Positions 8,501 through 16,600 of a stretch of 45,495 bases of DNA are shown here, in pieces (the stretch's first letter is position 1; each line of letters begins with the position of its first letter). The stretch is from NCBI GenBank assembly GCA_030531305.1, contig JAUNNT010000008.1, positions 1-45,495 of the forward strand, read 5' to 3'. The DNA is from Akkermansia sp. (lineage in GTDB: Bacteria > Verrucomicrobiota > Verrucomicrobiia > Verrucomicrobiales > Akkermansiaceae). The notes beneath the pieces are model-generated. The model had not been told where the DNA came from. It did not search any database and saw only the letters and a list, made by a program, of their open reading frames with translations. The position numbers and the translations under genes were made by a program.

Positions 8501-10903
8501 ACGCTGGCGAACCTTCACGCCATGGTTAAGAACGACCGCAAGAGCTTCACCGGTTTCGACCAGGCGTGCAGCGTGGCGCTGGAGCAGCTCAGCCGCCGCT
8601 GGCTGGAATCCGCCTCCCTCTACCCCGTGGGGATGGACGTGGAGCGCGTGCGCTTCCGCCTGCGCGGGAACGCCTACGAGGACGGCACCACCCCCGTGCA
8701 GCGCGGCAAGAACGAGGCGGAGAACACCACCATCGACCGCTGGTCCATGGCCACTCCGCTCGCGCTGCTGGAGGCGCGCATGGGCAACTACTGGCGCCGC
8801 ATGTTCAACTCGCGCCTCATCACGCCGCAGGAGGCGGGCGACTTCCTGGTGGAGCAGCGCTTCATGCAGCCGCACGAGCGCGACGCCATCCTGAAGCTCG
8901 TGAAGGAGGACCCGTTCGAGCACGCCTACGTGCCGAAGCGCCGCAGGGACTACTCGCGCATCTACGATGCCATGGCGGACGCGCTCACGCGCTACTCGCG
9001 GGCCTACATGCTGGGGCACCTGAACCGGCTGCCGCTGCCGCAGAGCGTGCGCACCTGGGTGGGGCTCATCCCGTTCTGCGAGACGGAAGACTTCAACACG
9101 AACTCCGCGTCCGCGCCGGGCAAACCCACCCACACCGCCATCGGCTACAATGGAGTGGGGCTCATCCGCTGGGCCAACCGCAAGACCGCAGACAAGGTGA
9201 AAAAGATGGTGGACTCCGCACAGCTGGTGGAAAACGCCGCGCCGGAAACATCCGATTCCCCGCAAACAACCCGCATGCTCGGGTTCGTGCAGGATTCCAT
9301 CCACCCCTCACCCGTGCAGCGCTTGGAGCAGGCTTGGTGCCACCGCCTCGGCGGGCAGGCGTCCTTCGCCGCCGCCGGGCAGGAATTACGCAACCTGCTG
9401 GAGCGCCCCGCGGAGGCATGGGACACCATCCTGCCGGAAATCCGCGAGGAGCTGGCCCGCACACTCGCGCGCAGCGGCCCCGCCAAGGGCACGCGGGAAA
9501 CCATCCCCGACAAGCTGCTGGCGCGGCCCGACATCGTGCAGCTGCGCGAGGGCGTGCTGCAGCTGGACGCCGTGCTGAAAGACCATCCCGAGCTGCGCGA
9601 GTACGCGCTCAACCCCGAGCACCCCGGCCAGGTGGACCGCCTGGAGCTGCACCCCGTGCTGGAGGATGTCCAGGAGCCCGTGCTCCACCGCAACAAGCTC
9701 TACCACGCGGGACCGCCCAAGGCGGACTACACCGTGGAGCGCAACGCGGGGCTGCCGGAGGACTGCGCCGCCGACCCGCGCGTGATGCCCGCGCTCAAGC
9801 TGCTCACCGACCTGCGATGCGCCGCCGCCAACCGCCCGTACGTGGACCAGAACGGCATCTGGTGGCAACACCGCCTGTACGGCGGGCTGGCGGGCAACAA
9901 GCCCGGCGACATGTCGCACCGCTGGCGCGCGGAGCTGCCGTTCGAGGATGCCGTCAGTTTTCTGGAAGCGTGCGAAGACGGCGGGGTGTCGCCCCTGTGC
10001 TCGCACCTTCTCAAGCCGCTGCACGCGCCGCTGGTGCCGGAGCTCATGCTGCCCATCACCATCTACCGCCACCCGTACCAGGCGGACAACATCGTGCGCC
10101 TGATGCCCGGCGAGACGGAGGCCGGCAACCCGCGCGCCCGCACGCCGTACATCGTGCAGACCTACCAGGGCGCGCCCGTGGTCAAGGGTTACGTGGACTA
10201 CGACCCCGCGCACGCGGACGACGTGTACCAGCCGCTGCGCACCTTCGCCATGGTGCGGCGCAGGGGATTCGGCAGCGCGCACCAGGACATCCACCATGAC
10301 AAGCTGCTGCTGGGGCTGGTGCTGGGCTTCATGGACCGCGCTAGCAGCGTGGAATCGCTGATGGCTGGGCGCATGCACGAGCTGACCAACCGCGAGCTGC
10401 TGATGCGGCTCGGGGTGGACACGCGCTTCTGCGAATCGCTGGCGGAGCTGGAGCCGGGCGGGCTCACGCGCGGGCAGGGATGCGCCGCTGCGCTGGTGCG
10501 CGGGCTCATGGGCATGGAATTCTCCAACGCCCCGCAAGCCTACGCCGCCGACCTGGTTGAGCTTGCCAAGGCCATCGACGAAGACGTGACGCTGCGCCAC
10601 GACCTCATCGACGCCCTGCAGACCACCAGCGGGCGCAAGGAGCCGAACCGCGTGGTGCACCGTCCCGTGCGGCACAATAGAAGACCCCGTTACAAGAGGA
10701 AGCCCGTGCCGAAGGAAGAGCTGCCCACGCTCATGGAGCACCTGGACTTTGTGGAGCGCATCCACGACGAGATGCTGCCGCGCGACATACCGTTCCGCAG
10801 CCCGGAGCTCACGCGCCCCGAATCCCGGGAGGAGGAGCTGCAGCGCCGCGCCAGGCAATGGGAGCGGAAGCACAGGAAACAGGACAACGGTGACAAGAAG
10901 TGA
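5510..10903 (+). CDS. Giant phage-type protein (1797 residues), possible ejection or polyvalent protein
   Basis: Predicted as 1797 residues, it is the largest gene in the window. Visible parts are an acidic, Glu/Thr-rich N-terminus (1-60); charged helical segments (60-260); two Gly/Ala-rich, moderately hydrophobic stretches (about 345-390 and 395-425) of the kind seen in phage proteins that cross membranes during DNA ejection; long helical regions; a YVPKRRRDYSRIYD segment (about 1140) reminiscent of phage polyvalent proteins; and a strongly basic tail (about 1715-1797). No enzyme motif is certain. An in-frame extension of 114 codons upstream overlaps the preceding gene in another frame, so the ATG at 5510 is used. 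A run of 14 pyrimidines, broken by nothing else, precedes it. Its TGA overlaps the terminase ATG by one base. Codon use and GC match the host, which suggests long residence or a well-adapted element. Confidence 0.8.
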   Translation: MDTQETTLEETAETPLQQEAQPLDETIPTEAAPLPTIAEVQEMERRKPHFDREKTEHWDRILTGDAATIPDDIRTQAGADDDSQPPEEREYNLLTTVNRSWAADHLDMSKEQVRADWKNIRNSMADVLQVGGNEHEVFQALSERRQGEKRQEAAQEAYRKAYLDALDGKPESDNGDDDLADAREQGRRAAEDERERYGDLLPDVVESLKAINAAGEGGPSQMRTWWDIPELVRATGALAELEPRERAVVYRLAAAQMPPDTRPRGLASSVWQSFTRSGVNMLYNVGQAAGNVAAATAHAIGRRTGWDGMDAAADNLDQRLQALEEMRRAVQDEIYPVEPPPESGWAGRLAVDAASAAPQAGMAFCGGVGFGMLAASGVGESIAEARQRNPQGDHELQTAAGLIGGAIQSAIFIGVGKMGQQALTRSIDRFVRAKGGGGYVWAGLKGLKDVTAEGARQLLAGKAAHAVDLGMHELAARVQGIASNIDWKAYGNNLTDIECNLREAAATLPYVLLASGHAALRHFKSPRQVLGDGLALRGQWGLTDEQMANLAGAPSVRVRDELLHTYLSTSTRWSAPGFFPEIMRAMRLLNTDYYQGFNREDVVRDFLNLPSETAMARKPAAELDTTAPAQVTEAMERMGTDLPMQRLHGRMDVLRLMDRWWKNAHFDAEAVVPQEGEPLPSDRKEADYLRSLFHYRELRDDADPVPQRMRRSGFYAPAAPEESAALMRDRVAEMQDLSYRYLLNSYAMDKLTSSFPSIKTVERRTEQERRELLAQVCDAIMDCAEGHTQRLTFNNLSDDIFMRYLERGKKMKAPDWMKGMELMDFYPWTRKDAVRIGTMGYMQAEPQRQMFAINVGLRSCAKTLYQLLPHTDDFQTALSRGCTVPQAYALLLRRELDDNLPDDWRADLLAGAGESAKPNPQYAQMFDLYRRLTGCGADCATGEDGHTYWRIRRPDGRFTRWHQEEFMAVNDLVSNSLLNFLPTGEDTLHVLEHGVPDTLANLHAMVKNDRKSFTGFDQACSVALEQLSRRWLESASLYPVGMDVERVRFRLRGNAYEDGTTPVQRGKNEAENTTIDRWSMATPLALLEARMGNYWRRMFNSRLITPQEAGDFLVEQRFMQPHERDAILKLVKEDPFEHAYVPKRRRDYSRIYDAMADALTRYSRAYMLGHLNRLPLPQSVRTWVGLIPFCETEDFNTNSASAPGKPTHTAIGYNGVGLIRWANRKTADKVKKMVDSAQLVENAAPETSDSPQTTRMLGFVQDSIHPSPVQRLEQAWCHRLGGQASFAAAGQELRNLLERPAEAWDTILPEIREELARTLARSGPAKGTRETIPDKLLARPDIVQLREGVLQLDAVLKDHPELREYALNPEHPGQVDRLELHPVLEDVQEPVLHRNKLYHAGPPKADYTVERNAGLPEDCAADPRVMPALKLLTDLRCAAANRPYVDQNGIWWQHRLYGGLAGNKPGDMSHRWRAELPFEDAVSFLEACEDGGVSPLCSHLLKPLHAPLVPELMLPITIYRHPYQADNIVRLMPGETEAGNPRARTPYIVQTYQGAPVVKGYVDYDPAHADDVYQPLRTFAMVRRRGFGSAHQDIHHDKLLLGLVLGFMDRASSVESLMAGRMHELTNRELLMRLGVDTRFCESLAELEPGGLTRGQGCAAALVRGLMGMEFSNAPQAYAADLVELAKAIDEDVTLRHDLIDALQTTSGRKEPNRVVHRPVRHNRRPRYKRKPVPKEELPTLMEHLDFVERIHDEMLPRDIPFRSPELTRPESREEELQRRARQWERKHRKQDNGDKK

Positions 10904-12495
10904 TGGATGGAGAACTACTGCGCGGGCGGCTGGACGACCCGCTGTGGCGGCTCCAGCACCTGTACTGGATAGAGAACAAGGCGGGGCGCATGCAGCGGTT
11001 CACGATGAACGCGGCGCAGCTGCGGCTGCACCGCGGGCTGTGGCACCGCAACGCCGTGCTCAAGGCGCGGCAGCTGGGCATCTCCACCTATGTGGCCATG
11101 CTGATGCTGGACCGCTGCCTGTTCACGCCGAACTTCCACGCGGGCATCATCGACAAGAGCCTGCCGGACGCCGAGCAGAAGCTCGCCAAGCTGCGCTTCG
11201 CCTGGGAAAACCTGGACTACACGCCGCCCGATGCCGACGATGCGGAACGCGCGCTCGCGTACCTCGGAGGCATCATCAAGCAGCAGAGCGGCGTCATGAA
11301 GCGCAGCGAGTGGCACCCCGTGGGCGACGCACGCACCCGCATGGCCTTCGCCAACGGAAGCGACATCCGCCTGGGCACCACCCTGCGCGGCGGCACGCTC
11401 CAGCTCCTGCACGTGTCGGAACTGGCGCACGTCTCCGTGCACGCCCCGTGGCGCGCGCGCGAAATCCGCACCGGCGCCATCAACACCGTGCCGGCGGACG
11501 GACGTATCATCCTGGAGAGCACGCACGAGGGCGGCCGCTACGGCGTGAACTACGAGATGATGCTGCAGGCCATGGAGAACGCGGCGAAGGACGACCTCTC
11601 GCCGCTGGACTTCCGCTTCTTCTTCTTCAGCTGGTTCGACAACCCGGAGTACACGCTGGGCGGGCGCGGCGGCTGGAGCGACGAGACCGCCGCGTACTTC
11701 GAGAAGCTGGCGGAGGCGGGTGTGGACCTCACGCGCGGGCAGAAGCTGTGGTACGCCCGCATGGCACGCACCATGGGCGCCGCCATGCGACAGGAATACC
11801 CCTCCACACCCGACGAGGCATTCGCCACCGGCAACGACGGCGCCATCTACGGCTCCAGAATCGCCATCCTGCGCGAGCAGGGCAGAATCGGCGCGGACTT
11901 CGCCTACAACCCCGCGGAACCCCTGTACACAGCCTGGGACCTCGGCCTCAGCGACCACACCGCCATCTGGCTCGTCCAGAACTGGGGCGGCAGCGTCTAC
12001 TGGCTCAACCACTACGCCGCCAACCAGCTCCCGCTGGAGCACTACGCGGACAAAATGCACGAGTGGGAGCGGCAATACGGACCCATCGCCGCGCATTTCC
12101 TGCCGCACGACGCCGCGCACCGCGACCCGCACGGGCAATCCTACGTGGAAAGCCTGGCGCATTGCGGCATCACCGCCGTGCGCGTGGTGCCGCGCACGCC
12201 GGACGTGTGGCGCGGCATCAACGCCCTGCGCGGCATCCTCTCCCGCAGCTGGTTCCACAAGGACACCCTGCAGCGCCGCACCAACATGCGCGGCGAGCTG
12301 GAACCCTCCGGCCTGTCCTGCCTGGAGATGTACCGCACCGCCCCACCCGGGGCCGGCGGCACCTGCCGAGAAGCCCCGCTGCACGATGCGGCCTCCCACA
12401 GCGCGGATGCCGCCCGCATGTTCGCGGAAGCCCTCACCCACGGCCTGGCGACCCCGGTGAACCTGCACCTCCCGCCCCGCCGCGCCCGCATGTGA
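10903..12495 (+). CDS. Phage terminase large subunit (TerL)
   Basis: The motor that drives DNA into procapsids and cuts it. The 530-residue protein has both expected domains. The ATPase has the terminase-type Walker A variant LKARQLGIST (53-62), Walker B LQLLHVSELA (166-175) and the coupling motif ILESTHEGG (203-211). The RNase H-like nuclease shows its acidic residues: D346 in YTAWDLGLSDHT, D403 in LPHDAAHRD, and D502 in the HDAASHSADAAR block. No frameshift or missing catalytic residue was seen, so it may still work. The ATG shares one base with the TGA of the giant gene (TGATG), and a GTG just upstream was not preferred. No small terminase, portal, protease or capsid gene lies on either side. 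Confidence 0.92.
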   Translation: MDGELLRGRLDDPLWRLQHLYWIENKAGRMQRFTMNAAQLRLHRGLWHRNAVLKARQLGISTYVAMLMLDRCLFTPNFHAGIIDKSLPDAEQKLAKLRFAWENLDYTPPDADDAERALAYLGGIIKQQSGVMKRSEWHPVGDARTRMAFANGSDIRLGTTLRGGTLQLLHVSELAHVSVHAPWRAREIRTGAINTVPADGRIILESTHEGGRYGVNYEMMLQAMENAAKDDLSPLDFRFFFFSWFDNPEYTLGGRGGWSDETAAYFEKLAEAGVDLTRGQKLWYARMARTMGAAMRQEYPSTPDEAFATGNDGAIYGSRIAILREQGRIGADFAYNPAEPLYTAWDLGLSDHTAIWLVQNWGGSVYWLNHYAANQLPLEHYADKMHEWERQYGPIAAHFLPHDAAHRDPHGQSYVESLAHCGITAVRVVPRTPDVWRGINALRGILSRSWFHKDTLQRRTNMRGELEPSGLSCLEMYRTAPPGAGGTCREAPLHDAASHSADAARMFAEALTHGLATPVNLHLPPRRARM

Positions 12496-12536
12496 GCGGA
12501 TTTCGCGCCGAATTTCGCCAGCCCCAAAAATTGTGC

Positions 12537-12565
12537 TTGCCATTCGCCCGCTTCTCGCTTATACT
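12537..12565 (+). promoter_or_regulatory. Promoter of tRNA-Ser
   Basis: TTGCCA (12537-12542), 17 bp, TATACT (12560-12565), ending 16 bases before the mature tRNA. It serves as an internal reference for the promoter consensus used across the window. Confidence 0.85.
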
Positions 12566-12581
12566 CCCGCCCGACTTCATT

Positions 12582-12669
12582 GGACAGGTGTCAGAGAGGT
12601 CGAATGAGCACGATTGGAAATCGTGTGTGCGCCAAAAGCGTACCGAGGGTTCGAATCCCTCCCTGTCCG
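12582..12669 (+). tRNA. tRNA-Ser(GGA)
   Basis: Class II tRNA. The acceptor GGACAGG (12582-12588) pairs with CCTGTCC (12662-12668). The anticodon arm CACGA / TCGTG encloses TTGGAAA with anticodon GGA. A long variable arm (GTGCGCCAAAAGCGTAC region) is typical of serine tRNAs. The T arm is GAGGG-TTCGAAT-CCCTC. The discriminator is G and the CCA end is not encoded. Confidence 0.97.
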
Positions 12670-12674
12670 CTAGG

Positions 12675-12709
12675 AAAATCCCCGCGCTTCACGGTGCGGG
12701 GATTTTTTT
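12675..12709 (+). terminator. Rho-independent terminator after tRNA-Ser
   Basis: ATCCCCGC / GCGGGGAT stem with an A-rich 5' flank and a run of seven T residues. Confidence 0.92.
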
Positions 12710-12760
12710 GCCGAGAAGGACAGGTTGGGGAAACAGCCTTGCCATGACGCGGGGTGCGGC

Positions 12761-12788
12761 TTGACGCGGGCGGCGGATGTGCTACCCT
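12761..12788 (+). promoter_or_regulatory. Promoter of the Pro/Glu-rich lipoprotein
   Basis: TTGACG (12761-12766), 16 bp, TACCCT (12783-12788). Only seven bases separate the -10 from the ATG at 12796, so transcription should start at or beside the start codon. Confidence 0.6.
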
Positions 12789-12795
12789 AACAGGC

Positions 12796-13434
12796 ATGAA
12801 GGGAATCCACACGTGGGCGGTGCTCATGCTGGCGGCTCTGGCGGCGGCAGCGTGCCAGAACGTGCAGGAGAAGCGCCACATAACCGAGGCGGAGCGGGAG
12901 GCGGCCATGCGCAAGACGCCGCCGCCGCTGCATCTCGGCGCCGTGCACCAGGTGTTCCCGGAGAAGCATTTTGCGCTGCTGCGCATCATCGGCCCGCTGC
13001 CGCAGGAGGGGGCGGTGCTCATCACCCACCCGCCGGACGGCGCCACGGACCGCATGGGCAACCTCCGCGTGTCCTCCGCGCAGAATTCCCGCAGCAACAT
13101 CATTGCGGCTGATATCCGCTCCGGCACCGTCATCAAGGGCGACCGCGTGTTCATGTACCGCACCATCGCCCCCGTGGAGGACGAGGAGGAGCAAACGCCC
13201 GCCGAGGAGGAGGGCACCCCCGCCCCGTCTACGGACGAAACCCTGCCGGAGGCACCCAAGCCGGAGCTGCCCGAGCCTGCGGCGCTGCCGCGCCCCGACA
13301 TCCCCGAACCGGCTGCGGAGGAACCGGAGTCCAAGAGCGTGGAAACCACCGTGCTGCCGGAGCAGGACAGCGCGAACACGCCGGACATCAAGCTCATCCA
13401 GGACGTGCCGGACACCATCCACGGTTGGGAATAG
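12796..13434 (+). CDS. Lipoprotein with Pro/Glu-rich tail
   Basis: The 212-residue protein has a lipobox ending LAAAAC (Cys20) after MKGIHTWAVLMLAALAAAAC. Residues about 45-125 form a compact beta-rich domain (LGAVHQVFPEKHFALLRI, then GDRVFMYR) that resembles small OB- or SH3-like secretion-associated domains; that is a structural impression only. From about 130 on, the chain is low-complexity Pro/Glu/Ala and probably extended. Two in-frame upstream starts were rejected because they lie in the promoter. The stop is seven bases from the convergent rarA stop. No function is assigned. Confidence 0.78.
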   Translation: MKGIHTWAVLMLAALAAAACQNVQEKRHITEAEREAAMRKTPPPLHLGAVHQVFPEKHFALLRIIGPLPQEGAVLITHPPDGATDRMGNLRVSSAQNSRSNIIAADIRSGTVIKGDRVFMYRTIAPVEDEEEQTPAEEEGTPAPSTDETLPEAPKPELPEPAALPRPDIPEPAAEEPESKSVETTVLPEQDSANTPDIKLIQDVPDTIHGWE

Positions 13435-13441
13435 CGCGCGG

Positions 13442-14818
13442 CTATTGGCCGTTGTTGCCGTTCTCGGCCTGCTCGCGGAGCTTGCGGAGGTACTCCATGC
13501 GCTCGGAGATGCGCAGCTCCATGCCGTTTTTGGTGGGGTGGTAGTACACGCGCCCCTCCGGGAGGTAGGCCTGGGGAACAAAGTGGTCCTCCCCGAAATC
13601 ATGGGCGTACTTGTATTCGGTGTCCTCCTCCGCCACGCCGCGGAGCTTGGCGAGCTTCTTGCGGGTGGGGGTGGAGAGGTGCGGCGGCACGGCGAGCGTC
13701 TTGCCCTCCTGCACATCCTTCATGGCGGCGCCGAGGGCGGCGTAGGCGGAGTTGCTCTTGGGCGCGGTGGCCAGGTAGGCGGTGGCGTGCGCCAGCGGGA
13801 TGCGCCCCTCCGGCATGCCCACCATCTCCACCGCGCGCGCGGCATCCAGCGCCACGCGCAGCGCGTTGGAGTCCGCAAGGCCGATGTCCTCGCTGGCGCA
13901 TATCACGATGCGGCGCGCGATGAACCGCGGGTCCTCCCCGGCGTTCAGCATAGTGGCCAGCCAATAGAGCGCTGCGTCGGGGTCGCTCCCGCGCATGGAT
14001 TTGATGAAGGCGGAGATGGTGTCGTAGTGGCCGTCGCCCACGCGGTCGTACTTCACGGCCTTTTTCTGGATGGACTCCTCCGCCACGGCGAGGTCCACGA
14101 GGATGCGGCCGTTTTCCGCGGGCGGGGTTGAGAGGGCGGCCACCTCCAGCGCGGTGAGCGCCTTGCGGGCGTCGCCGTCCGCCTTGAGCGCCATGTGCGC
14201 GTAGGCCTCGTCCGTGACATCCAGCGGCATGTTGCCCAGCCCGCGCTCCGCATCGCCCGCGGCGCGGCGCATGAGGGCGATGATTTCGTCGTCCGGCACG
14301 GGCTCCAGCGGGAAGATCTGGGAGCGGGAGAGCATGGCGGAGTTGATGGCGAAGAAGGGGTTTTCCGTGGTGGCGCCGATGAAGCGGACGGTTCCGCGCT
14401 CCAGGTGGGGCAGCAGCACGTCCTGCTGGGCCTTGTTGAAGCGGTGCAGCTCATCCACGAAGAGGATGGTGCGCTGGCCGTGGATGGCCTGGCGTGTGCG
14501 CGCCTCCGCAATCTTCTGCAGGATGTCGCCCTTGCCGGACTCCACGCCGTTGAGCATCTCGAAATACGCGCTGGTGCAGCGGGCGATGACGTAGGCGAGC
14601 GTGGTCTTGCCCACGCCGGGAGGGCCGTAGAAGATGAGCGAGGAGAAGCGGTCCGTCTCGATGGCGCGGCGCAGCAGCTTGCCGGGTGCCAGCAGGTGTT
14701 GCTGCCCGGCCACCTCCTCCAGCGTTTCCGGGCGCATGCGCGCGGCCAGCGGCATGTCCTGCGTGGGGGTCTCCTTCTGCGTGCTGCTGGAGCCGTGGGG
14801 TGTGAAGAGGTCGGCCAT
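13442..14818 (-). CDS. rarA: Replication-associated recombination protein A (AAA+ ATPase)
   Basis: RarA/MgsA acts at stalled replication forks, interacting with SSB and remodelling gaps. The 458-residue protein has the expected order: a flexible N-terminus, Walker A GPPGVGKTT (65-73), Walker B ILFVDELHRF (118-127), sensor 1 FIGATTENP (about 144-152), and the C-terminal tetramerisation region with the typical SFIKSMRGSDPDAALYWLA and DIGLAD motifs. A longer in-frame reading upstream crosses the neighbouring gene and has no family similarity; the ATG giving MADLFTPHG is the natural start. It follows the dynamin-like gene by 23 bases, so the two are probably cotranscribed. Confidence 0.94.
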   Translation of the reverse strand: MADLFTPHGSSSTQKETPTQDMPLAARMRPETLEEVAGQQHLLAPGKLLRRAIETDRFSSLIFYGPPGVGKTTLAYVIARCTSAYFEMLNGVESGKGDILQKIAEARTRQAIHGQRTILFVDELHRFNKAQQDVLLPHLERGTVRFIGATTENPFFAINSAMLSRSQIFPLEPVPDDEIIALMRRAAGDAERGLGNMPLDVTDEAYAHMALKADGDARKALTALEVAALSTPPAENGRILVDLAVAEESIQKKAVKYDRVGDGHYDTISAFIKSMRGSDPDAALYWLATMLNAGEDPRFIARRIVICASEDIGLADSNALRVALDAARAVEMVGMPEGRIPLAHATAYLATAPKSNSAYAALGAAMKDVQEGKTLAVPPHLSTPTRKKLAKLRGVAEEDTEYKYAHDFGEDHFVPQAYLPEGRVYYHPTKNGMELRISERMEYLRKLREQAENGNNGQ

Positions 14819-14841
14819 GGGGGTGAGTCGGGTTGGGGAAA

Positions 14842-16485
14842 TCAGATGCGGGGCGCGGTGGTGCGGAGCTCGCGGAGGATGGCGTTGTGGCGCTCCTGCA
14901 GGGGCTGGAGGCGCTCCACGTACTCGCTGACGCGCTGGCTGGCCACGGCGTACAGGCTGCGGTACGCGCCCACGCGCGACACCACCAGCTCGCGCACCAG
15001 CTTGGGCATCTCGTCGCGCACCACGGAATCCAGCGTGCGGGCCTCGCGCTCCAAATCCGCGGTCAAACGGCGCAGCACCGCGCCGTGCTGCACGGCGCCG
15101 AGAATCCACACCACCAGCACGCCGCCCATGGCGCAGTACGCCAGCGTGTCCAGCCCCAGGAAGCCGAGCAGGCCCGCCAGGATCAGGAAGATGCAGAGCA
15201 GCACGTGCGCGGTGTGCATCCAGCCCACCTGGTCGGAGAAGGCGTTGTCCAGCGCGCTGCGGATACGGAGGCGGGTGAAGGGCTGGTAGAGCTCATGCTC
15301 CAGCTGGCGGCGCAGGCGGTTGAGCTCGGCCTCCAGGACATCTTGGGGAAAATCGTTGATTTCGCACTCGATGGCTTCCTTCATGCGTGGGCGCACGCTG
15401 CGCCAATGGGCCTGGCAGGAGGCCACGAAGCGGTTGTCGGATTCGCGCTGGCGCTCCATGACGGCCTTGCAGACCAGGCGGTAGTAGGAGGATTCGGCGC
15501 CCGCGCCCATGTCCTCCAGCTGCATCAGGCACAGCGGGGAAAGAAAGCGCCCGAAACTGCGGCGCAGCTTGCGCAGCAGCTGCGGCAGCACGCCCAGCGG
15601 AACAGAGGCGTAGTCTTGCGCGCAATCCTCCACGCCGTCCAGCTGGTGGGAAAGGAAGGTGTCGATTTCACTCTCGATACCGGAGAGGAAGCCCGTTTCG
15701 TCGCGCATGGCGGCGGTGCGTGCGTTGATGATGCCGGACTGGCGGGTCATGAGGCGGCCGGTGGCCTCCAGGGTGTTGCGGATGGCGCGGCGTGCGCCCT
15801 CCGGGGAATCCAGGGTTTCCTGCACGCGTGTGACGAAGGTTTCCACGCCCTGCTCGGAGGTGGGATTCACGCTGCAGACCAGCACCACCAGGCGCAGGCG
15901 CTGGCGGCACATCTCGCGGATGCGCGCGGAGAGCTCCAACGTGGCCTCCGCGCCCACCTGATCGGTGAAGGTGAGCGCCACCAGCACGTTTGCCACGGCG
16001 TTGATGGGCAGCTGCGCCAGCACGTCCCATGCGGGGGATTCGCCGCCGTCGCGGGCGTCCACCACCACAATGGCGGCATCGCTGCCGGGCAGCAGGTGCA
16101 GCAGCTCCTCCTGCACCTCTTCCTCCGCGCAGTTGCCCGTGTCCACGAACTCGATGCCCTGCAGCTCCGGCAGCGGCAGGAAGCAGCTGTGCGCCGCGTC
16201 GCCGTCGTCGTTGCCGTAGCGCCAGCGGAGGTACGGGGATTCCGAGCGCTTGCCGCTGCGGATGACGGGGAGCCCGGAAACCTGGGAGAGCAGCGCGGTC
16301 TTGCCGCACCCGGCACCGCCCATCACGATAACGCGGCGGTCGCCCTCCATGGCGGCCAGGGACTGCTCCACGGCCTCCAGCAGGGGCTGCATCTCGTCGT
16401 CGCCGATGATGCCGTACATCTCCTGCGCCTGCTGCGCCCAATAGCGCACCAGGCTCTCCTGCACCCTGTAGCTCCGCGTCAGCAT
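14842..16485 (-). CDS. Dynamin-like GTPase with two C-terminal membrane segments
   Basis: The 547-residue protein has a P-loop GGAGCGKT (56-63), a G3-like VDTGNC (114-119) and a possible G4 region (TFTDQVG, about 168). Long helical regions flank a hydrophobic hairpin (about 427-466) that should insert in the membrane. This arrangement fits bacterial dynamin-like proteins, which bind and remodel the inner membrane; assignment to a named subfamily is not possible. The ATG at 16485 is chosen because the alternative in-frame ATG at 16506 lies inside the predicted -10. rarA follows closely downstream. Its role could be membrane repair, fission or stress tolerance. Confidence 0.7.
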   Translation of the reverse strand: MLTRSYRVQESLVRYWAQQAQEMYGIIGDDEMQPLLEAVEQSLAAMEGDRRVIVMGGAGCGKTALLSQVSGLPVIRSGKRSESPYLRWRYGNDDGDAAHSCFLPLPELQGIEFVDTGNCAEEEVQEELLHLLPGSDAAIVVVDARDGGESPAWDVLAQLPINAVANVLVALTFTDQVGAEATLELSARIREMCRQRLRLVVLVCSVNPTSEQGVETFVTRVQETLDSPEGARRAIRNTLEATGRLMTRQSGIINARTAAMRDETGFLSGIESEIDTFLSHQLDGVEDCAQDYASVPLGVLPQLLRKLRRSFGRFLSPLCLMQLEDMGAGAESSYYRLVCKAVMERQRESDNRFVASCQAHWRSVRPRMKEAIECEINDFPQDVLEAELNRLRRQLEHELYQPFTRLRIRSALDNAFSDQVGWMHTAHVLLCIFLILAGLLGFLGLDTLAYCAMGGVLVVWILGAVQHGAVLRRLTADLEREARTLDSVVRDEMPKLVRELVVSRVGAYRSLYAVASQRVSEYVERLQPLQERHNAILRELRTTAPRI

Positions 16486-16501
16486 GGAATGTACGCCCCG
16501 T

Positions 16502-16530
16502 ATCATATCCGCACAACAGCGGATTGTCCA
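16502..16530 (-). promoter_or_regulatory. Promoter of the dynamin-like gene
   Basis: TGGACA (16530-16525), 17 bp, TATGAT (16507-16502). The leader to the ATG at 16485 is about 10 bases. It fixes the start codon choice. Confidence 0.65.
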
Positions 16531-16537
16531 GCCAAAT

Positions 16538-16575
16538 GCCAAACAGCCGCCCCCGCTTGGTGGCGGGTGCGGCTG
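16538..16575 (-). terminator. Likely terminator after the first GH109 gene
   Basis: On the minus strand a strong stem (CAGCCGC / GCGGCTG, extended by CCCGC / GCGGG) is followed by a short, interrupted T run (TTTGGCATTT). Good hairpin, weak U tract. Confidence 0.6.
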
Positions 16576-16600
16576 ACTGCATGTTTTTTGGACGGGAGGG

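Noticed and set aside
12582..12669. tRNA-Ser as the integration site of the phage-type module
   Set aside because: The module lies on the 5' side of the tRNA, separated by the tRNA promoter; no copy of the tRNA 3' end was found at the module's left edge and no integrase is present.
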